Source: Paenibacillus agri (GTDB taxonomy: Bacteria > Bacillota > Bacilli > Paenibacillales > Paenibacillaceae). From it: 64,000 nt of DNA. The stretch spans positions 1 through 64,000 of the forward strand of contig NZ_JABWCS010000202.1 of NCBI RefSeq assembly GCF_013359945.1. The letters are read 5' to 3'. Positions 52,701 through 62,022 of this stretch are shown piece by piece. Within the stretch, counting starts at the first letter, position 1; each line of letters starts with the position of its first letter. Made by a program: the position numbers and the translations under genes. The notes under the pieces are model-generated. The model was not told the DNA's origin and ran no database searches. It saw only the letters and a program-made list of their open reading frames with translations.

Positions 52701-55700
52701 CTGCTTCTTCTGTTGTTCTTAAGTGCACCACCGGAAGCTGACAAACCCTTGAAGATCGGACTCGTTGAGTCACCTTTCCCTCCTCTGCTTGGAAATTGGT
52801 ACGTAATGATTGGTGTCTGGAGAGGAGGACATTAATAGTTTCTTCTAATACCTTAACATTTAATCTACCTTTAAACTCCAGCTTAATCGGCATGTTGAAT
52901 ATACGTTGGTCCGGATTCAGCTGGTCAAATAGCCAAAGTCTTTGTTGGGAAAAAGAAAGTTCACCATGGTCGGCCCCTGCCGGTTTCCTTTTTCCAGCAT
53001 AGGGCAGCAGGTGCCGGTTGGCTGAGTGATTAACAATAGCTTCACTAATTCCTAGAATGGTAGAATTCTTATAAACCTCTGCTAGACCCATCTTAATTTC
53101 AAACTTTTGATTTAATCGGGCAACCAGCTTATAAAGCAGCAAAGAATGTCCGCCCAAGGCGAAAAAGTCATCACTTATCTCTACTTTTGCCACATCCAAA
53201 ATATCCTGACAGATTTCACACACTATTAACTCAGTGGAAGTGTACGTATGCTCCAGTCTTTTTTTCAAATCGTTATGACCAAAATTCATTTCCGGAAGCC
53301 GCTTTCGGTCCACCTTACCATTTACATTCAACGGAAGCTTCTCAAGCTGCATGAACGCTAGCGGCACCATATATTCCGGAAGACGTTCATGAAGTGATCT
53401 TTGAACGTAATATTCGCTGACCCCCTCAGCCGTACTGCTTGTATAATAAGCCAGCAACCGTGTATCTCTTACAATAACCGCAGAACTGGCTATCCCAGGT
53501 ACAGCTGATAAGACCTTTTCTATTTCTTTCAATTCAATGCGGAATCCTCTGATTTTAACTTGGTCATCTGCTCTCCCAATGTATTCAATGCTACCGTCTC
53601 TTCGATAACGTGCCTTGTCACCTGTTTTGTACATTATCTTTCCAGGGGCAAAAGGACTGTTCACAAAGACTTCCTCTGTTAAATCCGCTCTATTTAAATA
53701 CCCCAAGGCAAGACCATCCCCTCCAACATAGAGGTCTCCTACAATGCCTTCCGGGAGAGGAATCCTGTTTTCATCTAGAATATAACAATAAGTATTGGCA
53801 ATCGGATAACCTATAGGGAAGGTATCCTCATCTGTATTCCATTCTTTACTAGAAAAAGTACAGGTAAAGGTTGTATTCTCCGTTGGACCGTAGCAATTAA
53901 TGATCTCCTGTGCTGAATTCGCCTGCACTGCCCTTCTGACATGCTCTTCAGAGATTTTCTCACCACCGGTAAAAATAAAGGGAACACCTTCCAGAGCTGA
54001 TACATCCTCATCGACAATACTATTAAATAACCCTGTGGTCAGCCAGCAGTGTGTAACACGTTTTTCTTTAACAATATTCCGAAACTCTTCAGGGTCAGGG
54101 ATTCTATCCGGATAAAGCGCCAGCTTCCAACCATTCAACAGCGGTGCCCAAATCTCAAAAGTCGCGGCATCAAAAGACATTGAAGCCATATGAAGAAAGG
54201 TATTATCCTCCGTCAGTGGAATATAGTTGGTGTGAAGTACTAGTCTTGCAATTGCCCGATTTGGGACCATAATGGCCTTAGGCTGGCCAGTCGAACCTGA
54301 TGTGTACAGAACGTAGGCTTCGTCTCTTCCCCATTCCCCCTCAATCAACGGCGCCGCAAACTCATTGGTATCGACAAGATAACGTATGCTATCCATATTT
54401 ACGGTTAGGACCGACACTCCAAATTTCCTGATAGTTGAACAAGAATGTTCATCAACAATCGCCAGCCGGCACCGGGTATCCTGAATCATGAAATGCATAC
54501 GTTCGTCCGGGTATCTATAATCAATAGGAACATAAGAAGCTCCGGATTTCAGTATAGCGAGAACCGCAATTATTTGTTCCATGGAACGATCCATACTTAT
54601 CGCAACTCTGTCGCCTCTGCAAACCCCTTGTGCGGACAATTCAAAAGACAGTGCATCAGAATAAACATCCAACTGGGCATAAGTAAGTGTATCGTTAGCA
54701 AATAGCAAGGCCGTTTTATTATGATGTGCCGCTGCCACTTCACGAAAGATCGATGCTACGGACTTGTCCTGTGGATACTCAGACTTGAACCCGGAGTAAG
54801 TTTCCAACATCTGATGTTGTTTTCTTTCATCAAGCAAGGAGGTAGCCGATATCTTTGCGGAAGGAGCTGATAAAATAGTTTCGATTAAATAAATAAATCT
54901 GTCTATCATCGTCTCCACCGTATTTTCACTGAAGATATCAGTGGCATACTCCAATTCAAGACGCAGCATATCTTCATCAAAAGAAGTAAACATTGAAAGA
55001 TCAAACTTGGCAGTTCCTGAGTTCATAGATTTATTGCCAATCATTCTGCAAACCGTATCTCGGAAATCAAGCTTCAAATTAGAAAAATCCTGATGACTGA
55101 AAACTATTTGAAAAATAGGGTTATATGCAGTACTTCGACTCTTCCCTCCAATTCTTACGACATCGTCAAACGCAATATGCGCATGCTTAAAAACAAGTTT
55201 TGTCTTCGCCTGAACCTCTTGGATAAACTCGGAATAACTAAGATTTCCGACTACCTGATTTCTTATGACCACCGTATTTGAGAAAAATCCAACAATATTC
55301 TGAAACTCATTTTCAACCCTGTTTAGAAAAGGGGTACCGATGCATTGATCCTCCATACCTGTATATTTGGCTAGCATAATATTAAATGCCGCAAGCAAGA
55401 CACAATGAACAGTCACTTCTTCTAACATCGCAAATTCTTTGATTTTCCGGCTCAATTCCTTATCTAAACGGCGTTCGATCCATGAGCCTTTAAAGGATTC
55501 TTGGCTTGGCCGTTTTGAATCTAAAGGCAGACTATATTGCTCTGAAAGATCTTTAAGTTCGTTTTCCCAGAATTCCTGGCTTTTTTCCAGTTGTGATTCT
55601 TTTTTCAGCGAATTTTCGTAGTACACATAATTTTTGAAGGAAAGCACCTGTCCTTCATCCCTTAATTCAATTCCCTGGGTATACGCGTTATAGAGCTCCG

Positions 55701-58023
55701 AGATTTCCTGCAGCAGCAGCCCTAGGCTCCAGCCGTCGCAAATAATATGATGAATAACCAGTGTGAAAATGCTGCGATCCGGTGTTACTCTCAACAAGCT
55801 TGTCCGGAAAAGTCCCCCCTTCTGCAAATCAAACGGCTTAGCAGCTGTGGTCATGATCTCCTCTTGAGCTAGATGCTCAGCCTCGTTAGGCAGCAGATGT
55901 GACCAATCTCGGACGTTAAGAGTGTCTTCTATATCAGAAACATAAAATAAAGAAGCCTGTTCTCCATCCATCCTAAAGCCTGCTCTTAATACTTCGTGTC
56001 TTTTTATGAGTCGCTCTATGCTCTTTTTTAGTATGTGCACATCAACCGGTCCGCTAATTTCAAACCCTACAGGAATATTGTATACGCCCTCTGTCAGGAA
56101 ACCCATTCTTTCAAGAAAAAGCAATCGTTCCTGAGCACTGCTTAAGCAGTTTGACTCCAGCAGCACAGGTGGGACCTGAATTTTAGAACATGCTTCTACA
56201 CACTCAGCAAAACTATAAAGCACAGGATTTTCAAAAAGGGTCTGGACTAAGATATCAAGTCCTTTTTCCTTACGAATTTTGCCTATAATGACGGCGGCAT
56301 GCAGCGAGTTTCCTCCAAGACTAAAGAAATTGCTGTCGCTTTTAATGAAAGGAACATCCATGATATCCTTCCATAAATTAGCAATATAGGAATGAGTATC
56401 TGGAAGTGAAAGATTGTCAACGTTATGGCTATCATCAAATATGAAGTTAAACGGATTTGGAAGATTATTTTTATCTATTTTACCGTTTGGTGTCAGCGGA
56501 AAAGAGTCTAATAGCACGAAACATGCGGGAAGCATAAAATTAGGCAATGATTCAGCCAGTTCTTTCCGATATGCCTTTTCTGAAGCATCTTTAGGATCTT
56601 GAGGAACGATATAAGCTATGATTGATTTTTCGTTTTTCAAATCCTCTACAGCCTTTACTACACAGAGCTGAACATTGCTGCACTGCGATAATCTCATCTC
56701 TACTTCTCCAGGTTCTATCCGGTATCCCCGTATTTTTACCTGACTGTCCTCTCGTCCAAAAAATTCAATCTGTCCGTTTGGGGTGTAGCGGACAATATCA
56801 CCGGTTTTATAAAGCCGGCTATTCCCGTCAGTGGAGAAGGGATCGTTAATAAATGCCTGCCTCGTCAAATGCTCTTTATTAACGTAGCCCTTAGCAACAC
56901 CTAAACCACCTGTATACAATTCTCCCTTAACCCCAATAGGAACCGGTTGCAGATGTTCATCAAGGATGTAAGTCGTGGTACCGGGTATGGGCCTTCCGAT
57001 AGGGATTGAATAATCAAAGCTTGATAAATTGGTCTGATTGACGATCTGAATGGTTGTTACAACAGAATTTTCGGTGGGACCATAGCAATTGTATACTGTT
57101 ATATTCGGATACAATTCAAACAGTCTTATCAGCAGGCTTTTGGAAATCACATCTCCGCCAGTCCAAACTTTGGAGACTGTATTAAAGGATTCGGGAAAGT
57201 GAGCAATCAGCTGGTGAAAAAGTGGTGTTGTTATAAAGGACGCAGATACCTTCTTTATATTCATTAAAGCTGACATTTCTTCCAGTGAGGGTAATTTATC
57301 CGGAAGAACAATAAGGCGAGCTCCGTTCAAAAGCGCGCTCCAGATTTCCAGCACACTTGCGTCAAAGGCAACCGAAGCTGAGAACATAGATACATCTTCA
57401 TCAGAAATAGGATACAAATCATTATTATATACTAATCGAACAATTCCTTTATCAGCGATTTCGACTCCTTTAGGCATTCCTGTAGTTCCTGAAGTATAAA
57501 TAATATAGGCTGAGCTTTCAGGAGTTCTAGGTCCTGCATTTGCAGGCACAACCTCATTTTCGCTTCCTTCTTTTAATTCAGGCGTATAGCAGAGGAACTC
57601 GAATTTGTCGGCACCTGGGATTTCACTATTGTCTTTTATAATCAAAGACAATCCTGAATCTCTAATCATATATTGCAAACGATCTTCGGGATATGCCGGG
57701 TCAAGCGGCACGTAGGTTGCATTCGCTTTTAAAATAGCCAGCTGTGAAATGACCAGCAAGGGGGATCTTTTAATAAATACGCCGACAATGTTGCCTTCGG
57801 TTATTCCTCTTGTCGCAAGTTGCCTGGCGATGTCATCGGACAGTCTGTCTACTTCTTGGTATGTATATTGTTGTTCATAACTGTCTATAGCCACTTTATG
57901 CGGAAATTCCTTCACACGCATAGAAAAAATATCCGTTATACTCTTATCAATATAATGAATGCCGCCACTGCCGCTGAATTCATTTAAAAGAACATTCATC
58001 ATATTGGATTCTCTCTGGCTCAT
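49792..58023 (-). CDS. Nonribosomal peptide synthetase, A-T-C-A-T-C-A-T
   Basis: A 2743-residue NRPS. A1 about 30-535 (YIIYTSGTTGMPKG; A10 Lys 515), T1 (GGNSL, Ser 573), C1 about 625-1065 (HHIICDG, 758-764), A2 about 1085-1580 (A10 Lys 1570), T2 (GGHSL, Ser 1627), C2 about 1687-2115 (HHIISDG, 1813-1819), A3 about 2135-2645 (Lys 2638), T3 (GGNSL, Ser 2693), then about 50 residues and stop. No epimerization or thioesterase domain. My reading of the pockets: A1 DALFWGCVVK, A2 DAFWFGCTFK (close to the Val code DAFWIGGTFK), A3 DPRHCTFQVK, Lys2-like. It starts with an A domain, as an initiation protein would. It follows a terminator and probably has its own promoter. Confidence 0.96.
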   Translation of the reverse strand: MSQRESNMMNVLLNEFSGSGGIHYIDKSITDIFSMRVKEFPHKVAIDSYEQQYTYQEVDRLSDDIARQLATRGITEGNIVGVFIKRSPLLVISQLAILKANATYVPLDPAYPEDRLQYMIRDSGLSLIIKDNSEIPGADKFEFLCYTPELKEGSENEVVPANAGPRTPESSAYIIYTSGTTGMPKGVEIADKGIVRLVYNNDLYPISDEDVSMFSASVAFDASVLEIWSALLNGARLIVLPDKLPSLEEMSALMNIKKVSASFITTPLFHQLIAHFPESFNTVSKVWTGGDVISKSLLIRLFELYPNITVYNCYGPTENSVVTTIQIVNQTNLSSFDYSIPIGRPIPGTTTYILDEHLQPVPIGVKGELYTGGLGVAKGYVNKEHLTRQAFINDPFSTDGNSRLYKTGDIVRYTPNGQIEFFGREDSQVKIRGYRIEPGEVEMRLSQCSNVQLCVVKAVEDLKNEKSIIAYIVPQDPKDASEKAYRKELAESLPNFMLPACFVLLDSFPLTPNGKIDKNNLPNPFNFIFDDSHNVDNLSLPDTHSYIANLWKDIMDVPFIKSDSNFFSLGGNSLHAAVIIGKIRKEKGLDILVQTLFENPVLYSFAECVEACSKIQVPPVLLESNCLSSAQERLLFLERMGFLTEGVYNIPVGFEISGPVDVHILKKSIERLIKRHEVLRAGFRMDGEQASLFYVSDIEDTLNVRDWSHLLPNEAEHLAQEEIMTTAAKPFDLQKGGLFRTSLLRVTPDRSIFTLVIHHIICDGWSLGLLLQEISELYNAYTQGIELRDEGQVLSFKNYVYYENSLKKESQLEKSQEFWENELKDLSEQYSLPLDSKRPSQESFKGSWIERRLDKELSRKIKEFAMLEEVTVHCVLLAAFNIMLAKYTGMEDQCIGTPFLNRVENEFQNIVGFFSNTVVIRNQVVGNLSYSEFIQEVQAKTKLVFKHAHIAFDDVVRIGGKSRSTAYNPIFQIVFSHQDFSNLKLDFRDTVCRMIGNKSMNSGTAKFDLSMFTSFDEDMLRLELEYATDIFSENTVETMIDRFIYLIETILSAPSAKISATSLLDERKQHQMLETYSGFKSEYPQDKSVASIFREVAAAHHNKTALLFANDTLTYAQLDVYSDALSFELSAQGVCRGDRVAISMDRSMEQIIAVLAILKSGASYVPIDYRYPDERMHFMIQDTRCRLAIVDEHSCSTIRKFGVSVLTVNMDSIRYLVDTNEFAAPLIEGEWGRDEAYVLYTSGSTGQPKAIMVPNRAIARLVLHTNYIPLTEDNTFLHMASMSFDAATFEIWAPLLNGWKLALYPDRIPDPEEFRNIVKEKRVTHCWLTTGLFNSIVDEDVSALEGVPFIFTGGEKISEEHVRRAVQANSAQEIINCYGPTENTTFTCTFSSKEWNTDEDTFPIGYPIANTYCYILDENRIPLPEGIVGDLYVGGDGLALGYLNRADLTEEVFVNSPFAPGKIMYKTGDKARYRRDGSIEYIGRADDQVKIRGFRIELKEIEKVLSAVPGIASSAVIVRDTRLLAYYTSSTAEGVSEYYVQRSLHERLPEYMVPLAFMQLEKLPLNVNGKVDRKRLPEMNFGHNDLKKRLEHTYTSTELIVCEICQDILDVAKVEISDDFFALGGHSLLLYKLVARLNQKFEIKMGLAEVYKNSTILGISEAIVNHSANRHLLPYAGKRKPAGADHGELSFSQQRLWLFDQLNPDQRIFNMPIKLEFKGRLNVKVLEETINVLLSRHQSLRTNFQAEEGKVTQRVRSSRVCQLPVVHLRTTEEAELLVAEEIQKPFNLETDSLIRHQLLSILKKNHILLITMHHIISDGWSFEIYLKEFSLIYESIVTKTEYSLPELQYNYLDFVQFEKERMVSSEFKNDMEELSAILEDLPSSTLLPSDYARTEQKQFKAKRTSLEIEPGTIEAIRGVAKRHGASLNMTVLAVFHALIYRMTAQEKIVTGSPMTNREGSEFENIMGFFVNNLVNVTDIRDDMSFDELLSQVRNRSLQMYRLGYIPFEYILDFTKKERRVDQTPIFQMMFNWLDNKIEKLDLGSLHADIYWDALPGSKFDLTLYALEADSRLKLDLVYDSGLFKKERMELLLRDFESLLAEFAVSPGRTIIDPQLISSHDSALPNSLERLEYRPSGTVLDRFKCNAERNPYKAAICYGTERLHYLDLDVRSSSRMKRLAEAGFKKGDIIPIFAERNPELIITILAILKLGCCFSIIDAGYTCERVRMLLEVLKCTRLVHIIREDPNDLIQSLSADPGELFILDCSVNVPYAVMPENNVSEIPSAVNPDMPMYICFTSGSSGVPKAVVSSHASVFQSLEWFIDYFEVQENDRFANLAGVSHDPLIRDIFVPLCANAELFIPTANLLDKPAKIGNWMYDSQVTIIAHTPPSLAEILSISWENRSHVLDQLRLVCFTGESLRRSHVVSFTEIAPQAKAVNFYGATEAPQVRSFLEVDESVLTGKNVIPVGKGIRDTQLLILNKSNKMCGVGELGEICIRTPYLSLGYLGEKETTDQVFQKEPGSGDRYMLYKTGDYGRYLPTGYIEFGGRKDRQIKVRGYRVELDEIEQTLSQMPGVQLAAVKTQKKDDDNEQIVAFYIPSSENSISFKEMREHLLKTLPQYMIPIGIDLIYEMPRTRSGKIDYRSLVFGGRLPSLQTTIQPTTEVQMLLFNVFSKVLKVENIGVNDNFFDIGGNSLLGFQIIAEINRLLYLNLGLKEIFLFPTIETLADNIESILLEDEMEHSLV

Positions 58024-58093
58024 GGAATTAACCCAACCTCATTTCCATTATTTTATATTTATTCCTATTTATTATTAATATATGATTAAAGTT

Positions 58094-58130
58094 TAAAAAC
58101 CCCTTAATGCGCCAAGGCACATTAAGGGCA
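58094..58130 (-). terminator. Terminator between MFS and NRPS genes
   Basis: On the minus strand CCCTTAATG (58128-58120) pairs with CATTAAGGG (58109-58101), extended by GCC/GGC, followed by GTTTTTAAA. It separates the C-A-T/Cy-T/thioesterase/MFS unit from the large NRPS gene. Confidence 0.75.
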
Positions 58131-58136
58131 TATTGT

Positions 58137-59363
58137 TTAGGCTACAAGATGCTTGCTCTCACTCTTTGAAGAGGATATTAAAGATATAGTAGTAAGGTAA
58201 GCGACAAATCCAATAACCATCCCTATCGCCAGCGTTAAGTACCCAAATTGTGCTGGAAAAGAATCCATAATATTACCGATCACAAATGAGAAAATAATTT
58301 GCATGATTGTAGACAATGATAGCCAGACCGACATTGATCTACCAAAATGCTCTTTAGCAGTAAATTCCATCAGGACTGAACTTAGCGTAATTTTGAGGAA
58401 TGTGTTGCTCAGACCCAGCAGGAAGTACAATAAATAAAGCCCCAGGATAAATGTATTGAAGAATAATAAAAGTAGTACGATAGAAGCTGTTGTAAATAAT
58501 GCGACTACCATCTTCTGACGTTTTACCTTTTTCAAGACCTCGCCGACAATCAAGCCTGATAAAAATGCCCCGATTCCATACGTCATATCTGAAATTCCCA
58601 AGGCAACAGTCGTTCCATGCAGATGATCTTTGATATAACCCGGCAGCGCCACATTAGTAGATACAGCAATTACAGAAGGCACCATTGAAAGAATACCAAG
58701 AACAAATAGAACTTTATTAGCCTTCAAATACCGAAATCCGTTGGCAAATTGAGTAAAGAATCCAGATGCCCTGTCTGTTACAGTTAGTGCTTTATATTTA
58801 ATGTTAAGAAGAAGTATAGCTCCCAGGAGGTAGGTGCTCACATCAATTAAAAGAATTCCTGAAAGACCTAACCATTTGTAGATAAAGCCGCTGGCCCCCC
58901 CTGCCAGAAAGGTTCCGATTTGCAGGCTAATTTCAAGCGCCGAATTACCCTCGACAATATCTTTCTGCTCAAGAAGTTCATGAACCAGGCTTCTGGAAGC
59001 AGGCATGTATAGTCCCCAGCCAAAGCCGCTGACAATGGCAATCATAAAGAGCATTATCATATTATCCTTGTCCAGATACAAAAGGCCGGCAATTAACAGA
59101 ATAAGCAGACCCCGAAACAAATTGGAGAACAACAGAATATTTTTTCTGTTATAGCGATCAGCCAGTGTACCTGCAAAAATGAATGCGACTAAACCAGCAA
59201 ATAAATTAAGTCCCATAAAGGTACCCACATTTGAATTTTTCGAAGTTTGATCGATAATGTACCAGTTAATGCCGATAAAACTCATTCCTGTGCCTAAGCC
59301 AGAGATAATATCTGCCAAGAAATAGTTGGTGAAATTACGATTACGTTTTAATAAATTCAACAT
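58137..59363 (-). CDS. MFS transporter, probable peptide exporter
   Basis: A 408-residue major facilitator protein with about 12 helices. FAGTLADRYNRKNILLFSNL is the MFS loop 2-3 motif of the enterobactin exporter/macrolide efflux type. ATG 59363 is preferred over TTG 59381 because GAGGAG lies ten bases upstream. It lies 14 bases after the type II thioesterase gene inside the NRPS cluster, so export of the peptide product and self-protection are likely. Confidence 0.92.
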   Translation of the reverse strand: MLNLLKRNRNFTNYFLADIISGLGTGMSFIGINWYIIDQTSKNSNVGTFMGLNLFAGLVAFIFAGTLADRYNRKNILLFSNLFRGLLILLIAGLLYLDKDNMIMLFMIAIVSGFGWGLYMPASRSLVHELLEQKDIVEGNSALEISLQIGTFLAGGASGFIYKWLGLSGILLIDVSTYLLGAILLLNIKYKALTVTDRASGFFTQFANGFRYLKANKVLFVLGILSMVPSVIAVSTNVALPGYIKDHLHGTTVALGISDMTYGIGAFLSGLIVGEVLKKVKRQKMVVALFTTASIVLLLLFFNTFILGLYLLYFLLGLSNTFLKITLSSVLMEFTAKEHFGRSMSVWLSLSTIMQIIFSFVIGNIMDSFPAQFGYLTLAIGMVIGFVAYLTTISLISSSKSESKHLVA

Positions 59364-59377
59364 TTTCAGATAGCTCC

Positions 59378-60172
59378 TCAATAAATATTTTGTAATCTGT
59401 TTCCCGTATATGCTTTAAAGGATTGCGAAAATAACCGGAATACATCACTTTTAAGATAGGTTTGCTCTGTACCCTTCAATAGATTATGGCCTGCTTCATA
59501 GATTAGCATTTCATACTCACCTCTAGTTTTATATCGCCACAGACTCATTTCATTTAGATTCAGCGTTTTATCCTGATTTCCAAGAAAAATAGAAAGATTG
59601 GCAAGGATTATGGCAGTTTCGGATTTGGATTTATATGAATCCAAAAGTTCAAGATCTTTTCGAACGACAGGTAAAAAAGACTCTCGGAATTCCGGGTTTT
59701 GAAAAAAGCTGCCTTGCTCATAATCCAGACTGATCAAATATTGTATCAATTTCTCATCACTGTATGTATGTTTCCCTCGTCGATGTGCATTGAAATTATT
59801 TTTAAGATGTAGAGGAGAACAGTTCGCTATTCCTACCCAGCACACCATTGAATCCTTTACTGCTTCCAAGGTTCGGGCAATTTCGAACGCCATGAGTCCT
59901 CCCATACTTTGGCCGAAAAGGCCGACGGGCAACATATCAGCATCCTCGTGTATGAATGAGGATATTTCCTGAAGATGCTCTTCCAGCGTAGTGTCATTAA
60001 AGTCAAACGGATAGATACGGTTAGGCAACTCGATGGCTTGTATATCAAATATTGAAGTTTCAGGAATCCCCCTCCGCCAACTCTGAAAATTCAATGAAGA
60101 TCCTCCGGCATGGGAGAACAAATACAGTTTAGCTTTGGGTTGTTGTACCTTATTTAGCTTAATGCATTTCAT
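59378..60172 (-). CDS. Type II thioesterase
   Basis: A 264-residue GrsT/SrfAD-type thioesterase. LYLFSHAGGSSLNFQSW is the typical N-terminal motif, the nucleophile is in LFGQSMGGLMAFE (Ser 89), and LGNQDKTLN and YEAGHNLLKG give the Asp 201 and His 229 of the triad. Its role is to clear mis-primed or stalled acyl groups from carrier proteins. AGGAGG lies just before ATG 60172. It follows the Cy-T gene by 14 bases. Confidence 0.94.
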   Translation of the reverse strand: MKCIKLNKVQQPKAKLYLFSHAGGSSLNFQSWRRGIPETSIFDIQAIELPNRIYPFDFNDTTLEEHLQEISSFIHEDADMLPVGLFGQSMGGLMAFEIARTLEAVKDSMVCWVGIANCSPLHLKNNFNAHRRGKHTYSDEKLIQYLISLDYEQGSFFQNPEFRESFLPVVRKDLELLDSYKSKSETAIILANLSIFLGNQDKTLNLNEMSLWRYKTRGEYEMLIYEAGHNLLKGTEQTYLKSDVFRLFSQSFKAYTGNRLQNIY

Positions 60173-60186
60173 TATTATTCCTCCTG

Positions 60187-61989
60187 CTAGGACAATACGG
60201 AAGGTCGCACGTTACCCAATTGAGATGCGAAAGCCGCAACCGTAATATCCCCGGATAGAATATCCTGCGGAATCTCACATTGGAACGCTTCTCCAATCCA
60301 ATTTAGCAACTGAACCAGTTTTAATGAATTAAAGCCCAGATCGTATAGATCTTCCAGCGGAGAGGAGATTGCAATCCCCATCTTATTTTGGATAAGGCTC
60401 ATTAATTCCTGCTCAACTAAACTATTGATATCGTCCCGGACGAAGCTTGAGTCATCATTGATATCATCCATGAGCTTATACTGTACGCTTGCCTTATTGC
60501 TGATAACAGGTTCGCACAAATCATGAAAGGCAATATCCCAGTTGCTTTCTTGCACAGCCAGTTCACTAAGAATTCCTGTTAGGCTTTCCGACATATCCTT
60601 AATTAAGCCGTCAGGATATAAACCTGAAGCATGATTCCAATAACACCAAAAGGAACCATCCGGATTTTCTCCCATGCCTGGGTGTAATTGAAGTTGCGGT
60701 AAGGACAGCTGTTGGAAGGCGATCTCGGATGTAATCTCTCCAATCTCGCTGTTATCCGGAAATGCTTCCATTTTTGTCTTATGCTCAAACAATAGGGTAA
60801 GCATCACCGGGCATTGGGAATGGGAGCCGGACTTCCGCATCCGATGCAAATCTCTTAATACCAGATGTCCCGGATAGAAACGGTTTTGCATCGCTTCAAT
60901 CAGCTGATCGCGGCCCTTTAAGCAATAATCAGTAAAGGTTGCCTCTTCAAAATCAAAAGGAAAAGGAACCATTTGAACAAAGCATCCCAGAATATCCTCA
61001 GCCTGCTCATGCATATCGAAGCGGTTAAAACTGATAAGCCCCATTAAAAAGTCCCGCGATTTAGCAAAATTACGCAAAACATAAGCGAACGCAACAGTAG
61101 CAACGATTGACGGGGTTATGCTCTTCCGGTTGGCAAAGGACTTAATTTTCCCCCAATCCGCTGCAGATAGCTTAGAGAGAAATGCATCTTTTGGCGTTTG
61201 GGTGCCAGGCCGGACTTTGCTGATGGTCGGCAACTGAAGAGGCTGTGGAAATTTTGGAAGCTTTGTCTCCCAATAGGCCTTGGATTTCTGAAAAAACACC
61301 GATTTATATGCATCGTTGGAAGCTTTCACGTAATCCCTAAAGGAAAATTTTAATTCCGGGAACTCCTTATTGGGATCTTTCAGAATCTCAAAAAATTCAT
61401 TGGTTATTACAAGCCGGCTTGGAAAATCGTAGATGAACAAATCCATCCTCCAGCACAAAACCAGTGTATCTTCTGGAAGAATAAGAACAACCAAGTCAAA
61501 CAACGGCCATTGATTGACGTTTCCTGGTTTAAATACAAGGAATTTATGTTCTTCTTGTACAAGCTTCTCTATTTCAAGCGGAGAGTGTTGCCGTAAATCC
61601 TTTCTGACCGCATGAAATGGAGGAACCTCCCGCAAAACCTGTTGCTCCTTACTATTGACCATTTGTATGCGAAGTGCGTCGTGGCGCGCAATCAGCTTTT
61701 GAAATGCATTATCTATTCGGTCTATGAATTCAACGTCCGCATTCTGGAATACAAAAGATTGGTAGCAGTTAGATCCGGCGGTCATGTCAAAATATCCTGA
61801 TCTCCCCAGTAGATGAACCTGTTGGCTGCTGCACAGTTCAAATGGTTCAAACCTGCTGTCAGGATCTAAAGAAATGTCCAGAAAAGGATCCTCCACAACA
61901 TCCTTGTGCTGCAATAGTTGTTCTTCTCCTTTGCGGAGCAAAAGTTTGGCAAGCTTCAATTTATCCGAGGCTGACATAGTAGTATTCAC
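60187..61989 (-). CDS. Stand-alone heterocyclization-like (Cy) domain with carrier protein
   Basis: A 600-residue NRPS protein without an adenylation domain. About 45-490 is a Cy-type condensation domain: the DxxxxDxxS motif is DLFIYDFPS (Asp 183 and Asp 188) instead of HHxxxDG; AYWETKLPKFPQPLQLP and TPSIVATVAFAYVLRNFAKS … LISFNR are further Cy blocks. About 520-595 is a carrier domain with LGFNSLK (Ser 555). Two positions needed for ring closure in studied Cy domains appear changed (Val 338, His 436). The start GTG 61989 follows AAAGGGG by seven bases. Its amino acid must be loaded by an A domain of another protein. Confidence 0.9.
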   Translation of the reverse strand: MNTTMSASDKLKLAKLLLRKGEEQLLQHKDVVEDPFLDISLDPDSRFEPFELCSSQQVHLLGRSGYFDMTAGSNCYQSFVFQNADVEFIDRIDNAFQKLIARHDALRIQMVNSKEQQVLREVPPFHAVRKDLRQHSPLEIEKLVQEEHKFLVFKPGNVNQWPLFDLVVLILPEDTLVLCWRMDLFIYDFPSRLVITNEFFEILKDPNKEFPELKFSFRDYVKASNDAYKSVFFQKSKAYWETKLPKFPQPLQLPTISKVRPGTQTPKDAFLSKLSAADWGKIKSFANRKSITPSIVATVAFAYVLRNFAKSRDFLMGLISFNRFDMHEQAEDILGCFVQMVPFPFDFEEATFTDYCLKGRDQLIEAMQNRFYPGHLVLRDLHRMRKSGSHSQCPVMLTLLFEHKTKMEAFPDNSEIGEITSEIAFQQLSLPQLQLHPGMGENPDGSFWCYWNHASGLYPDGLIKDMSESLTGILSELAVQESNWDIAFHDLCEPVISNKASVQYKLMDDINDDSSFVRDDINSLVEQELMSLIQNKMGIAISSPLEDLYDLGFNSLKLVQLLNWIGEAFQCEIPQDILSGDITVAAFASQLGNVRPSVLS

Positions 61990-62022
61990 AATTTAATCCC
62001 CTTTCATAGTGATTCACCTTAA

